From positions 285,521,395 through 285,585,394 of the forward strand of contig CM022298.1 of NCBI GenBank assembly GCA_011799875.1: a stretch of 64,000 nucleotides of DNA, in the 5' to 3' direction. This document shows positions 12,302 to 21,800 of the stretch, in pieces. The translations under genes were made by a program, and so were the position numbers. The notes under the pieces are model-generated. The model was not told the origin of the DNA. It saw only the letters and a program-made list of their open reading frames with translations, and searched no databases. The stretch is from Thinopyrum elongatum. Its lineage: Eukaryota > Streptophyta > Magnoliopsida > Poales > Poaceae. Position 1 is the stretch's first letter. Each line of letters begins with the position of its first letter.

Positions 12302-14040
12302 AAGAGGGGGCGAGGTGCACCATGAGCCCGTGTGCCGGCGAGGTCCTAGCCGTCACGGAAGGCCACAGGAAGGTCGGTTTCGAGTCAGGGGTGTTTGTGG
12401 GGGTGGTCTACGACCAAGGGAAGGAAGAGAGAGAGCGGGGGAGTGCCAGGGTGTCGCGCGTGTAAGCTCGCTCATTGGAGCTCTCAGGTGGCCACAACGC
12501 GCGTGCGAGGGAGGCCAGTGGAGCGCGAGAGAGGAGGGGCCCAACCGCTTAGCATGTCGGGGACGTCGAGGCGTGTCGTCGGGCGTGCGGGGGAGAGCCG
12601 AGGTGGCCGGGGACGTCGGGCAGGGGGGCGCAACAGTGCGAGAGCGCACTATAGCGCGCTCCAGAGCATGCCTTTGGTTGCCTTGTCATTGTTTAAGGGG
12701 CAGGGGCATGCCCACTCGTGTCTAGGGGTTCTAGGGAGGAGTAAACAAGGTGGGGGTGCATTGGATGCTCATGGATGCCTCTAGAGTGAGGAGGGGTTTG
12801 AGAGGGAGGAGAAACAGTGCTAACCAGGGGTGAAAATTAGGCTTTTCGCCCCTCAATCATTGAGCTGTGGAGGAGTGGGAGGTACTAGAGATAGGTGAGG
12901 GTTAGGAGAAGCCCTGGTAAAAACTTGAGCTCATGGAGAATAGTGGAAGAGGTCAAAATGATGATTTTGGAAAAATGGCAGAAGGTGTTTGATGCAAGTT
13001 TGAGCTATTTGCACTTACCTCCTCCTTGTGCCACTTGATGGGGGCGATGCCCATGATCACTTGGCAATGTGGTTGAAATTTGAGCTCATTAGGATAAAGT
13101 TGCCAATGCAACTTTTGTAAACCCTAGAAATCAACATATATGGATTTGCTTAGATCTAGCTAAGCTAATCCCTTCTCCTTGATGCACCACTTGGTGTAGT
13201 GTCATCATTTGGGTATTTGAGCATGTCCACAAAGTTTGGGATCAAATGGAGAAAGTTGGCTATGTAGAGTTGTTCAAACTTGGATCTGGACAAAGAGGGT
13301 TTTGGGGCACTTTTGTGAAGCAAAATGATTTTGATTGAGATGAAACTTTGCAGGATCATCACATTAAGCTTATGTGACTTGCTAGAATTTTCCTGGATTT
13401 ATTTGAAAATATTTCTTGTAGAAGTATTTCAAATACTTGAAATGAATATTAATGGTTTTGGAGGGTTTTTCCCTATATTTTGATCATGACCATGTGTTGA
13501 AACTCATATATATGGAAAATATTTGTCCATTGAGTTTCCCTAAATTTTCTCAAATATTTTTGAAACTTTAAAATAATTTTAACCTATTAAAGACCATTTC
13601 TGGCCTTAAGAAAAAGCCTTTAAATAAAATAGAAAAATAACTTTTAAAATAATAATTTTGTGGTTTATGGGGGTCCTATATCTAATAGGAGTCAAATACA
13701 TCTTTTGAAAGGTTTTTACTGCCCTTAATTAAGTACTTGCAGTGCAATCCTGAATTCAGGGGTTTTTGGAAAAACCTAATTTAGAAAATTCTTTTGGGCA
13801 ATTATTTTTGCAAGAAAATTCTATTCTGTCCTATACACATGGCATGGTCAGTGGGAAAAGTCTTGGGTCAAGGAGATGAAGTATAGGTGGTGGTGCTATA
13901 ATATGACTTTCATGAGCACTTGAAACCATAGACAAAAATCTAAATCAAATAGAAAACCAAATAATGCAAAAGTATTTGTTGGACCAAATTTTCATGCTTT
14001 ATTAATGCAAGTAACATGTTACAAAACACTGGGTGTGACA

Positions 14041-14078
14041 GACCTACCCCCCTTACAAGAATCTTGTCCCCGAGATTC
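14041..14078 (-). other. G2 polypurine tract and inverted repeat
   Basis: The minus strand reads AAGGGGGGTAGGTC up to the 3' LTR edge at 14040. The adjoining 14059-14078 reads GAATCTCGGGGACAAGATTC on that strand, the G2 version of the inverted repeat shared with G1, G3 and G5. Here it lies after the stop of the polyprotein, so it is not coding. Confidence 0.8.
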
Positions 14079-14090
14079 CTAAACTAGGCT

Positions 14091-15986
14091 TTAAAAGAGA
14101 TAAGGAAACTCGGATCTAAGGTAGTCTTCACGCTCCCATGTTGCTTCTGCTTCCATGTGGTTGCTCCACTAGACCTTGAAGTACTTGATGGTGCGGCTTC
14201 GAGTGCTACGTTCAGCTTTATCCAAGATGCGAATTGGTCTCTCGCGGTAGGTCAGATCGGGCTGAAGGTCGATGGCTTGGTGGTCAATGTCCTTGTAGAG
14301 ATCAGGCTTGTCGGGTACTTGGAGACACTTCCGGAGTTGTGACACGTGGAACACGTTGTGCACATCGGATAGCTTAGGTGGTAGCTCTAGCTGGTAAGCA
14401 ACTTCTCCTCGTCTGTCAATGATCTTGAAGGGGCCAATAAATCTTGGTGCGAGCTTTCCTTTGACGTGGAAGCGCTTGGTTCCCTTGAGAGGAGTGACCC
14501 ATAGGTACACATAGTCTCCGACGTGGAAACTCACTTCTCGGTGGCGAGTGTCGGCATAGCTCTTTTGTGGTGACTTGGCTGCCCTCAGACGCTCTCTGAT
14601 TAGCTGGACTTGCTCTTCAGCTTCACGAAGGACATCCGGTCCAAAGACTAGCTCTTCTCCAGTCTCCGACCAATTGAGGGGTGTGCGACACTTGCGTCCA
14701 TCCAACACCTCAAATAGTGCCATTTACAGACTTGACAGATAACTGTTGTTATAGGAGAATTCGGCAAAAGGAAGGCAATCTTCCCACTTAGCTCCATATG
14801 CTAAGACACAGGCTCGGAGCATGTCTTCGAGTATCTGATTCACTCGTTCTGTCTGACCTCCGGTCTGCGGGTGGAAAGCAGTGCTGAAAGACAACTTGGT
14901 TCCCATGGCCTCTTGGAACTTCTTCCAGAACCTTGAGGTAAACTGGGTTCCTCGATCTGACACAATCTCCTTAGGAACACCATGAAGACTTACAATTCTG
15001 TTGATGTAAAGGGTTGCCAGCTGGTTGCCATCATAGGTAGTCTTGATAGGAATGAAATGGGCTACTTTGGTCAAATGGCCGACTATGACCCAGATGGAGT
15101 CATGACCCTTGTTTGACCTAGGTAATCCAGTGATGAAATCCATTCCGACTTTATCCCATTTCCACTCGGGAACCTTGAGTGGTTGGAGCAATCCAGCAGG
15201 TCGCTGATATTCAGCCTTGACCCTTTGGCATACATCACACTTCGCAACATAGGTGGCAATCTCTCTTTTCATCCCGTGCCACCAGAATTTTTCCTTCAGG
15301 TCTTGATACATCTTGGTTCCTCCAGGATGGATGGAATACGGGGTGTCATGAGCTTCTTCCAAGATCAAGTTCTTGAGCTCAATTTTGTTGGGTACGCAAA
15401 TGCGATTCCCAAACCACACAACTCCTTGCTTATCCTCTGAGAATCCTGGGGCTTTGCCTGCCTTGATCTTCCTCTTGATGCCTTCAATACTCTTGTGTCC
15501 TTTCTGAGCCTCCTTAACATCATCCATCAAGGTAGGCTTGACTTCGAGGTTGGCAAAGAATCCTGGTGTGACCAGTTCCAAACCGAAGCTTTCAAGTTCT
15601 TCATACAAGGCGGGTAGCCTTTCCTTGATCACAACATTCAAGGAACAAGCCTTTCTGCTTAAGGCATCTGCTACCACATTAGCCTTTCTAGGGTGGTATT
15701 GAACACTGAGTTCATAATCCTTGATCAATTCTCGCCATCTTCTCTGCCTCATGTTCAATTCCTTTTGAGTGAAAATATACTTCAGACTTTTGTGATCCGT
15801 GTATATCTCACACCGTTTCCCTAGGAGGTAATGTCGCCATGTCTTCAGGGCATGAACCACTGCTGCTAACTCAAGATCATGAGTAGCATAGTTCTCCTCA
15901 TGAGGCCGGAGTTGCCTTGAAAGGTAAGCTACAACTCTGCCTTCTTGCTGCTGGGTAGAGGTACCAGTACGGGTTACAACAGGCAT
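14091..15986 (-). pseudogene. G2 fusion: first gag codons joined in frame to RNase H-integrase-chromodomain
   Basis: The frame starts at the ATG at 15984-15986 and reads [16 protein letters not shown], which looks like a gag start (compare MVNTRNN in G1). It then passes directly into RNase H at [18 protein letters not shown]. So the rest of gag, protease, RT and the first RNase H catalytic Asp (YCDAS) are deleted. RNase [12 protein letters not shown] and YTDH follow, then the integrase H2C2 finger ([16 protein letters not shown] to CDVCQRV), [23 protein letters not shown], and a chromodomain-like tail (RPIRILDKAERS, WEREDYLRSEFPYLF). The frame is open for 420 codons. It is then broken by a stop at 14724-14726 (after SYLSSL) and by a TAG at 14169-14171 (after YFKV), and ends naturally at 14091-14093. 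The deletion joint carries no frameshift. Confidence 0.88.
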
Positions 15987-16267
15987 CCTGTTGGAGCGGT
16001 CAAGGTCTCATGATTGGGAAAAATGAGGGAAAGCAAACTATACGGGGTGCTTAGTAAGGGGGTCGGTTTGACACAAGTTGTTTTTTGCAAGGGCCAAACG
16101 GGCCAAACGCATTCATTAAAAATCCAAATAGGTGATGTAGTCATTTACATGTCCCCGAAGGAAGAGCACGACGTCCATCAAACACATCAAAAGCAAACAC
16201 AACACTACATGGTTTCATTTGAACCATTACATGGACTCGACTTCGCATAGGGGATACACGACCTATC
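15987..16267 (-). other. G2 spacer between extra ORF and gag start
   Basis: This is untranslated sequence of the element between the end of the extra ORF and the gag ATG, equivalent to the 347-base spacer in G1 and the 236-base spacer in G3. I see no gene or strong motif. Confidence 0.6.
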
Positions 16268-17092
16268 CTACCTTAGGGACTGGCACATCCTAGTTGCAAA
16301 TGATTCATAAGTGGTGGAATGCTCAGTCGCGTACTCTGGCTCTTCTGGGTCTTCCTCCTTGTCATCATCCGTCTGACTTTCTTCATTACTCGAAGGGGTG
16401 GGGAAGTGGAGGAGCTCAACACAGAGTTGCTTTGCCAGTGGGGTGATGAAGAGCTTGCGGTAGTCCCTTGCCGTCATTCGGCGTCGCTGGGGTGGTTCTC
16501 CATCCTCAGCAGCTGCATCTTCTAGGGGCCTTCCGCCTCGATATGCGACTGCGGGCTGTCCAGGGGGAGCACCTTCTTTCTTGATCCTATCCGTCTTCCC
16601 TTGCGCTTGGCGAAGAAGTGCCTTGGCCTCGTGGAGTTCCTTTCAGAGCTCCATTGACTCCGAGGCCAAGTGTTGTGCCAAGCTGTCGGCACAAAGGCCG
16701 AAGTAGGTCTGGAATCGGAGTGGAAGTCCTTCCTCCAGTGGTGGAGCTGGTGCCCTGCTCTCATCCTCACCCTCCTTCCGATAAGGCAAGAAGCGGGTTG
16801 CTGGCTCGTTTGCCATCTTCTGAAGAAGGTCTCGGAGGCGAATTAGTGCCTTGAGCGCGGCTGTCTCGACGGCGAGGATTAGTGTTGCCATCTGGGGTCC
16901 CTCGAAGAACCAACTCGTGGGAGGGTCATTAGCCTTCACGATTACTTCCACATGGTATTCCGTCTTGGTGTCATTGATCCAATGCTCATAGTAGGTGAAA
17001 GTGGGGGCTCGGTGAAACTGGCACTTCTGGAGGCTATCCTCGAGAAGCACGGGGAATCCGGTGGTCAGGAAGTCTTCGGGAACGGCAGCCAT
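16268..17092 (-). pseudogene. G2 extra sense ORF between primer site and gag, one internal stop
   Basis: The ATG at 17090-17092 opens a frame of 274 sense codons, broken only by TGA at 16643-16645 (after ASESMEL). It then continues in the same frame to the end at 16268. Residues about 35-85 give a strand (TEYHVEVIVKAND), a second strand (SWFFEGPQMATL) and an alanine-rich helix (AVETAALKALIRLRDLL). A helical, probably coiled part follows around the stop (ELHEAKALLRQAQG), then an acidic tail (SQTDDDKEEDPEEPEY). Position, size and pattern match the extra ORFs of G1 and G3, though identity is low. No named family is recognised; see the finding on these ORFs. Confidence 0.65.
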
Positions 17093-17183
17093 CTACAAAG
17101 GTTGAATCGGAGAGGTCAATAAGGGAAATATATCTTAGGTTTGGTAAGTTCAGAAAAGAAGAGTAGTATAGAGGGTTTGTAAA

Positions 17184-17198
17184 CACTACTGGAATCAG
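17184..17198 (+). repeat. C1 left terminal inverted repeat
   Basis: CACTACTGGAATCAG, the exact reverse complement of 28034-28048. Flanked outside by AAA (17181-17183), which recurs at 28049-28051. Confidence 0.97.
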
Positions 17199-17790
17199 CT
17201 GCTTTGCCGTCTGCCATAGCAGACGGCAAAGGCATGTTTGGCGGACGGCAAAGCCTTTGCCATCTGCCAGCAGACGGCAAACACTCCGGCTGAACTGTTG
17301 CCGGTAAAGGCCGCTTTGCCGTCTGCTGGCGGACGGCAAAGAAGGAAAGGTCTTTGCCGTCTGCTAGCAGACGGCAAAGCTTGTGGACGGCACAAAAAAG
17401 GTGACAGCCCCGTTAGGGGGCTAACGGCGCTCTTTGCCGTCTGCCAGCAGACGGCAAAGACCTTTGCTTCTTTGCCGTCTGCTGGCAGATGGCAAAGACC
17501 TTTCTTGTTTGCCATCTACTGGCAGATGGCAAAGACCTTTGCTTCTTTGCCGTCTGCTGGCAGATGGCAAAGACCTTTCTTCTTTGCCCTCTGCTGGCAG
17601 ATGGCAAAGACCTCTGCTTCTTTGCCGTCTGCTAGCAGATGGCAAAGACGTTTGCTTCTTTGCCGTCTGCTAGCAGACGGCAAAGAGGCCAAATAGGCCA
17701 GCCCAGGTTGAACAGGCTGCTGCCACGTGGCCTGTTTGCCGTCTGCTAGCAGACGGCAAACCCCTTTGCCGTCTGCTAGCAGATGGCGAA
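17199..17790. repeat. C1 left subterminal palindrome array
   Basis: About 13 copies of a roughly 26-bp palindrome of the form TTTGCCGTCTGC-NN-GCAGACGGCAAA, spaced about 35-70 bp, with occasional G-to-A variants (CCATCTGC, GATGGC). In the En/Spm family, subterminal repeats of this sort bind the TNPA protein. Open frames rich in Ser-Arg-Arg-Gln on both strands here are simply the palindrome translated. Confidence 0.93.
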
Positions 17791-18340
17791 TTGGCTATAT
17801 AGCCCCTGTTTTTTCATAAATTCAATCAATTTCACAGATATATATATATATATTCATTTCAAAATATTTCAACAAGTACATATAGCCAACATATCCCTGC
17901 CATATGGATCATCCAACATATCCAACACATATATCATCATCCAACACATATATACACCAAATGAAAAGTCCAACATATCCAACAATTAAGCAAAAGGTCC
18001 ATATACATTATAGCCACCATCCATCCATACATATATACGTAGCAAGTTTCAAATTGTTCATCCTACAAAATCAAAACAAAAAGGAAGGACAAGTAGAAGA
18101 GTAGACTCCAACGCAAGCTTCCGTGATCTGCAGCAAATCTACAAAATGGGAAAGAAGAAAGTTAGAAGAAGACTAGAAGAAGAAGAAGAAGAAGAAAAAG
18201 AAGCAGAATTTTTCTTCTCTTTCTTTTTCTTCTTCTTATTGCTTACTTGTGTCATTTTAGAGCTAACCTAGTTAAATAGGCCATTTTTGACCTAAATAGG
18301 CTAAGTATGTCATAAATGAAGTAAATGAGCTAAGTATAGG
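17791..18340. other. C1 AT-rich non-coding stretch
   Basis: This holds AT-rich sequence with TATA runs (about 17838-17852), a purine run of GAAGAA units (18175-18205) next to a TTCTTC run (about 18210-18237), and degenerate outliers of the 20-bp repeat that follows. I see no gene. Confidence 0.6.
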
Positions 18341-18572
18341 TCATTTTGGAGCATATTAAGTCATTTTGGAGCTAAATAGGTCATTTTGGAGCATATTAAG
18401 TCATTTTGGAGCTAAATAGGTCATTTTGGAGCATATTAAGTCATTTTAGAGCTAAATAGGTCATTTTGGAGCATATTAAGTCATTTTGGAGCTAAATAGG
18501 TCATTTTGGAGCATATTAAGTCATTTTGGAGCTACATAGGTCATTTTGGAGCATATTAAGTCATTTTGGAGG
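18341..18572. repeat. 20-bp tandem repeat in 40-bp dimers, about 12 units
   Basis: Units of exactly 20 bp begin TCATTTTGGAGC and end alternately in ATATTAAG and TAAATAGG, giving a 40-bp higher-order unit repeated almost six times without an indel. Only a few substitutions are seen (for example TCATTTTAGAGC at 18441). Looser copies flank it (18250-18340, 18573-18705). It lies downstream of the C1 genes. Confidence 0.93.
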
Positions 18573-18707
18573 AATAAATGCTAAGTATAGGTCATTTTAC
18601 AGCTATCCTAGGTTAAATAGGTCATTTTTGAGCTAATTAAGCTTATTATGTCATTTTTTAGCTAGCTAAGCATATTGAGTCATTTTGGAGGAAAAAATGC
18701 TAAGTAT

Positions 18708-19037
18708 ATGATTATGTCGCTAGTATCCATATGGCAGAGAACCCGGGCCGACATGACTAGTCATAGAACCAAGGTGGCACAAACGTACAGGGACAGGCAT
18801 ACATGACCCAGCAATGCATGTGTCGGTCATCAGCGAGTGCAACCAAGTCGTAGCAAGCTACAAGGACTTCGGTGATACACCGCGTGACATTTCCCCGTAG
18901 GGACAGACACAGGAGCAAAGAAGGACACATGCCGGTCAATCCATGTGTTCCGGAGCAGTAGCGAACTACCATGGCTCAGTGGAAGCACTAGGAGGCATTT
19001 CCCTGTATGGAAGGCTACCAAAGGCACACGACTAGGT
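18708..19037 (-). repeat. Gypsy LTR fragment captured inside C1
   Basis: It resembles the G1 LTR at about 7115-7510 in many shared blocks, such as GAGAACCCGGGCCGACATG, CACCGCGTGACATTTCCCC and GACAGACACAGGA, with gaps relative to G1. It interrupts the TCATTTT-rich sequence of C1 (before: GCTAAGTATA; after: GGTCATTTC). I see no clear target duplication and neither LTR end, so it is a piece rather than a solo LTR. Confidence 0.85.
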
Positions 19038-19095
19038 CATTTCTTAAGCTAAGTATGCATTTGTTAAGCTAAACACTTGGGAAAACTTACCGTCA

Positions 19096-21613
19096 TCAAG
19101 GAGGTGTAGCTGTAGGACCGGTCGCGCCAGTGGCAGACGGAGAAGCATCGGTCGATGCTTGTCGGGAGTTATGCTGCACCAAAGATCATTTCCAATGTAT
19201 CATTAGCATGATGCAACTCAAATGTGAAGACTAGTACCTAATGACCATTCAAATGAAACTCACCGTGCCCGCCGGAACAATGTCTGGCATCGCCGGAGGA
19301 GTCGTGCCGGTCTTCTCGCACATGGTCTGCACATTTGGTTTTGACGAGTCAGTCATATTAGATACTAATGTAAGGAACATTACGTGCATGATTTGGCTAA
19401 CATGCAAAAGAAAATTACCGCGAACATCTCGTATAGGGCCCGGGTAGCCATCATGTTCCGGTTCCTCTCCTCCTCCAACAGCTTAGCCGTCTGCTGGTCC
19501 CTCTCCGCTAGAAGCGCCTGCGTGTTCGCTCTCTCTTCCTCAATAGCAGCCTGGGTCTTCGCTCTCTCTGCCTCAATAGCAGCCTGCAACACCACTCATT
19601 AGCATTGTAATAATCGACGGCCGCACACACAATGTAATGGAGGAAAGGTATCTGATTCCGTATAACTAACCTTGAATTGGAGCTCCACTGGCCGTGCACG
19701 AGGCAATATCTCAGGATCGGAGCTGGTCTGGCGCTTCTTGATCTACGGGAGAGTGCTACTACAACGTATCAGTCCATTCCCAATGGCTAATGAGCCATGG
19801 GACCTCCCGCCACCAGATATCATCACCAGCTCTGGATCAAGAGGTTGGCTCGGGTTAAAGTCCGGCCCTTTCCTCGCCTTCCCCTAGTCTTTGTACATCA
19901 CAAGCTTTTGGTGGGAGGTGGGGTTGATGAATTTCTCTGGATCATCGAGGTTAGACTCAGAGAATGCCTTGGCCTTCTTGTACGAGGCAGTATTGGACAT
20001 GGCATAGAGGTCAAACAGCTCTGGCACTGGAGCCTTGTTGTGTCGCGCCTAAAAGAGAGGAACGCTCAAGCTAGCATGAAGAATGAATTTGCATGAATCA
20101 TGAATCAAACCACATACCCAGTTTTCCCCGAACTGACGTAGGTTGACGCTGCCTAGATGGTGTGGGACACCTTTCATTTGGGCACACTTGTTCTTTGCAA
20201 TGTCGTGCACGGAGCGCCATTCGGGAGTGCACCACTCTTCCACCAACGCCTCCCAACAGTCCATCCTATCCGCACACCATCTCGGGGGCACCTAAGTTAA
20301 GCAAGAGAAATTTGAGCGCTACGCCTACGAATCAAATCAAGGAAACTAAGTACAAGGCCTTAAGAGTAGGTAATTACCTTCATGTACTTCTCCTTACTCA
20401 GATACTTGACGCGGCACTTCCCATTTTTCCTCCTAATACCAGCCGAGGCGAAGTAGTCTCGAACAGCCTGCGTCCGAGCCTCGTGTCGAAAGTTTTGAAG
20501 TAGGCGCCTGCACTCGGTGTCGATAACCCGAGCCGCGGCCTCCTCCTGTCCCTCAGCGCACCTGTAGAAGGTCTGCAATCAAACAAGAAAACACGGATTA
20601 GTACAATCACTAGGGTTGCCAATCAAAGAAGAAAACACAACGTAGACGGCAAAGGAGAAATTACCCAAAATGTCTGGATCACAATGTCGGCGACCGTGTG
20701 GCACTCGACATCGCCGATCCTATGCCCCGGCGGGGCCGGGGCAGCCAAGTAGTGCTCCCAGGTCATTCCTAGCTCTCGAACCCGGCCCTCATCGGGCAAC
20801 GTGACCCACCCCGGGAAGCTCTGGCGACAAATCACACCAAGGACACTGTTGGGCTTGCGGACATTCGGCTCGTGTGTCCAAGACCTGCAGTATGACAAGG
20901 CCAACGCATTAGATATTCGAAGAAACATGAAGACAAAAGGTTAAAAAAGAGTAAATGCACTTACTTCTCCCCGCTAGGCGCAATCAACCACCTCTGGTCG
21001 GGGGTCGCCGGGGTGTCAGGGAGCTTTGTACCACCACGCTGGTAGACTTTGCGCCCCTCAACCCACTCACCCTCGCTATAGCTATCAGAGCTATAGCCAC
21101 CCTCAGCACGGCCACTCGACTCCGGCGAGTCCTCCAAAGGGTTCTGCTACAACTCAGCGTGATCCCTGCTGAGCTCCGGAGTCTCGTGGGACGGAGTCTC
21201 ACGGGACGAAGGCTCAGCGGCCCGACGCTCGTCGGCCCGAGGCTTGTCGGCCGTAGGCACGTCTGCCAAAGGCTCGTCGCCCCGATGCTCGTGGACCGGA
21301 GTCCGAGACGGCTCCACCTCAGGCGGCTCCATCTCAGACGGAGCACTCCTGTGGTCGGGTGAATCAGCTGGGGGTGGCGGTGAGGAAGGTGTAGCAGCAG
21401 CCTTCCTACCTCGCCCGCCGCCACGTCCACCTCTAGGAGCCTTCTTCCCCCCCGACCTCTCCCGGCCGAAGAAGAAGCGACCACCGGTGGTGTCTGCATA
21501 CCGAGATCCAGCGCTCTCCGGAGGCTCTGGGTGGAATGGAACTACCCCTCCCACCACGCGCCGAGGAAGGAGCCTCGGAGCGCTCTCGACCCGCGCCCAC
21601 CATCTGTCAACAC
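19096..21613 (-). pseudogene. C1 TNPA-like gene (Transposase_24-type), 8 recognisable exons, three in-frame stops
   Basis: Exons, all with GT-AG borders: 20965-21613, 20665-20884, 20378-20572, 20118-20291, 19671-20048, 19419-19583, 19264-19326, 19096-19173. Reading phases join consistently across all seven introns. The product is a proline/charge-rich N-terminus (ADTTGGRFFFGRERSGG), then the conserved plant transposon segment (VYQRGGTKLPDTPATPDQRW; SWTHEPNVRKPNSVLGVICR; FPGWVTLPDEGRVRELGMTW; CRRLLQNFRHEARTQAVRDY; VPPRWCADRMDCWEALVEEW), then a coiled coil (AIEEERANTQALLAERDQQT). Stops occur at 21147-21149, 19884-19886 and 19743-19745, each explainable by one C-to-T or G-to-A change. The first exon was not found; in En/Spm, TNPA and TNPD arise by alternative splicing, so it may lie far upstream. 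Proteins of this type bind the subterminal repeats and assist transposition. The family name is from memory. Confidence 0.8.
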
Positions 21614-21800
21614 CTGCAATGACAAAGAGTAAACGAAATTAGTACAACATAAAAAGAATGAATACCTGACATGAATAATATGTATATAATTTTAGTGTAT
21701 CATCATCATGAACATAATAAAAAATTGAATACCTAACATGAACTAATTAATAATATATATGTACATAATAATAATTGAATACCTGACATGAACTGTAATA

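Larger units (their letters stand above)
11056..14040 (-). repeat. G2 3' LTR (interrupted by G1)
   Basis: This matches 29385-32325 closely along its length and ends GGGTGTGACA at 14040. Compared with the other copy it has a longer CAT repeat and about 37 extra bases near 11721-11757. The GC-rich part 12000-12800 contains open frames on both strands that recur in the other copy (30230-31070) without a recognisable protein. From 12800 to 14040 the sequence is AT-rich, non-coding LTR. Confidence 0.92.

Noticed and set aside
17195..17696. Open frames rich in Ser, Arg and Gln at the CACTA ends (also 27725-28060)
   Set aside because: They are translations of the TTTGCCGTCTGC palindrome array in several frames.
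17199..17790. Possible CRISPR array (palindromic repeats with spacers)
   Set aside because: The repeats are subterminal CACTA repeats next to a TIR in a plant genome, with irregular spacers and no cas genes.
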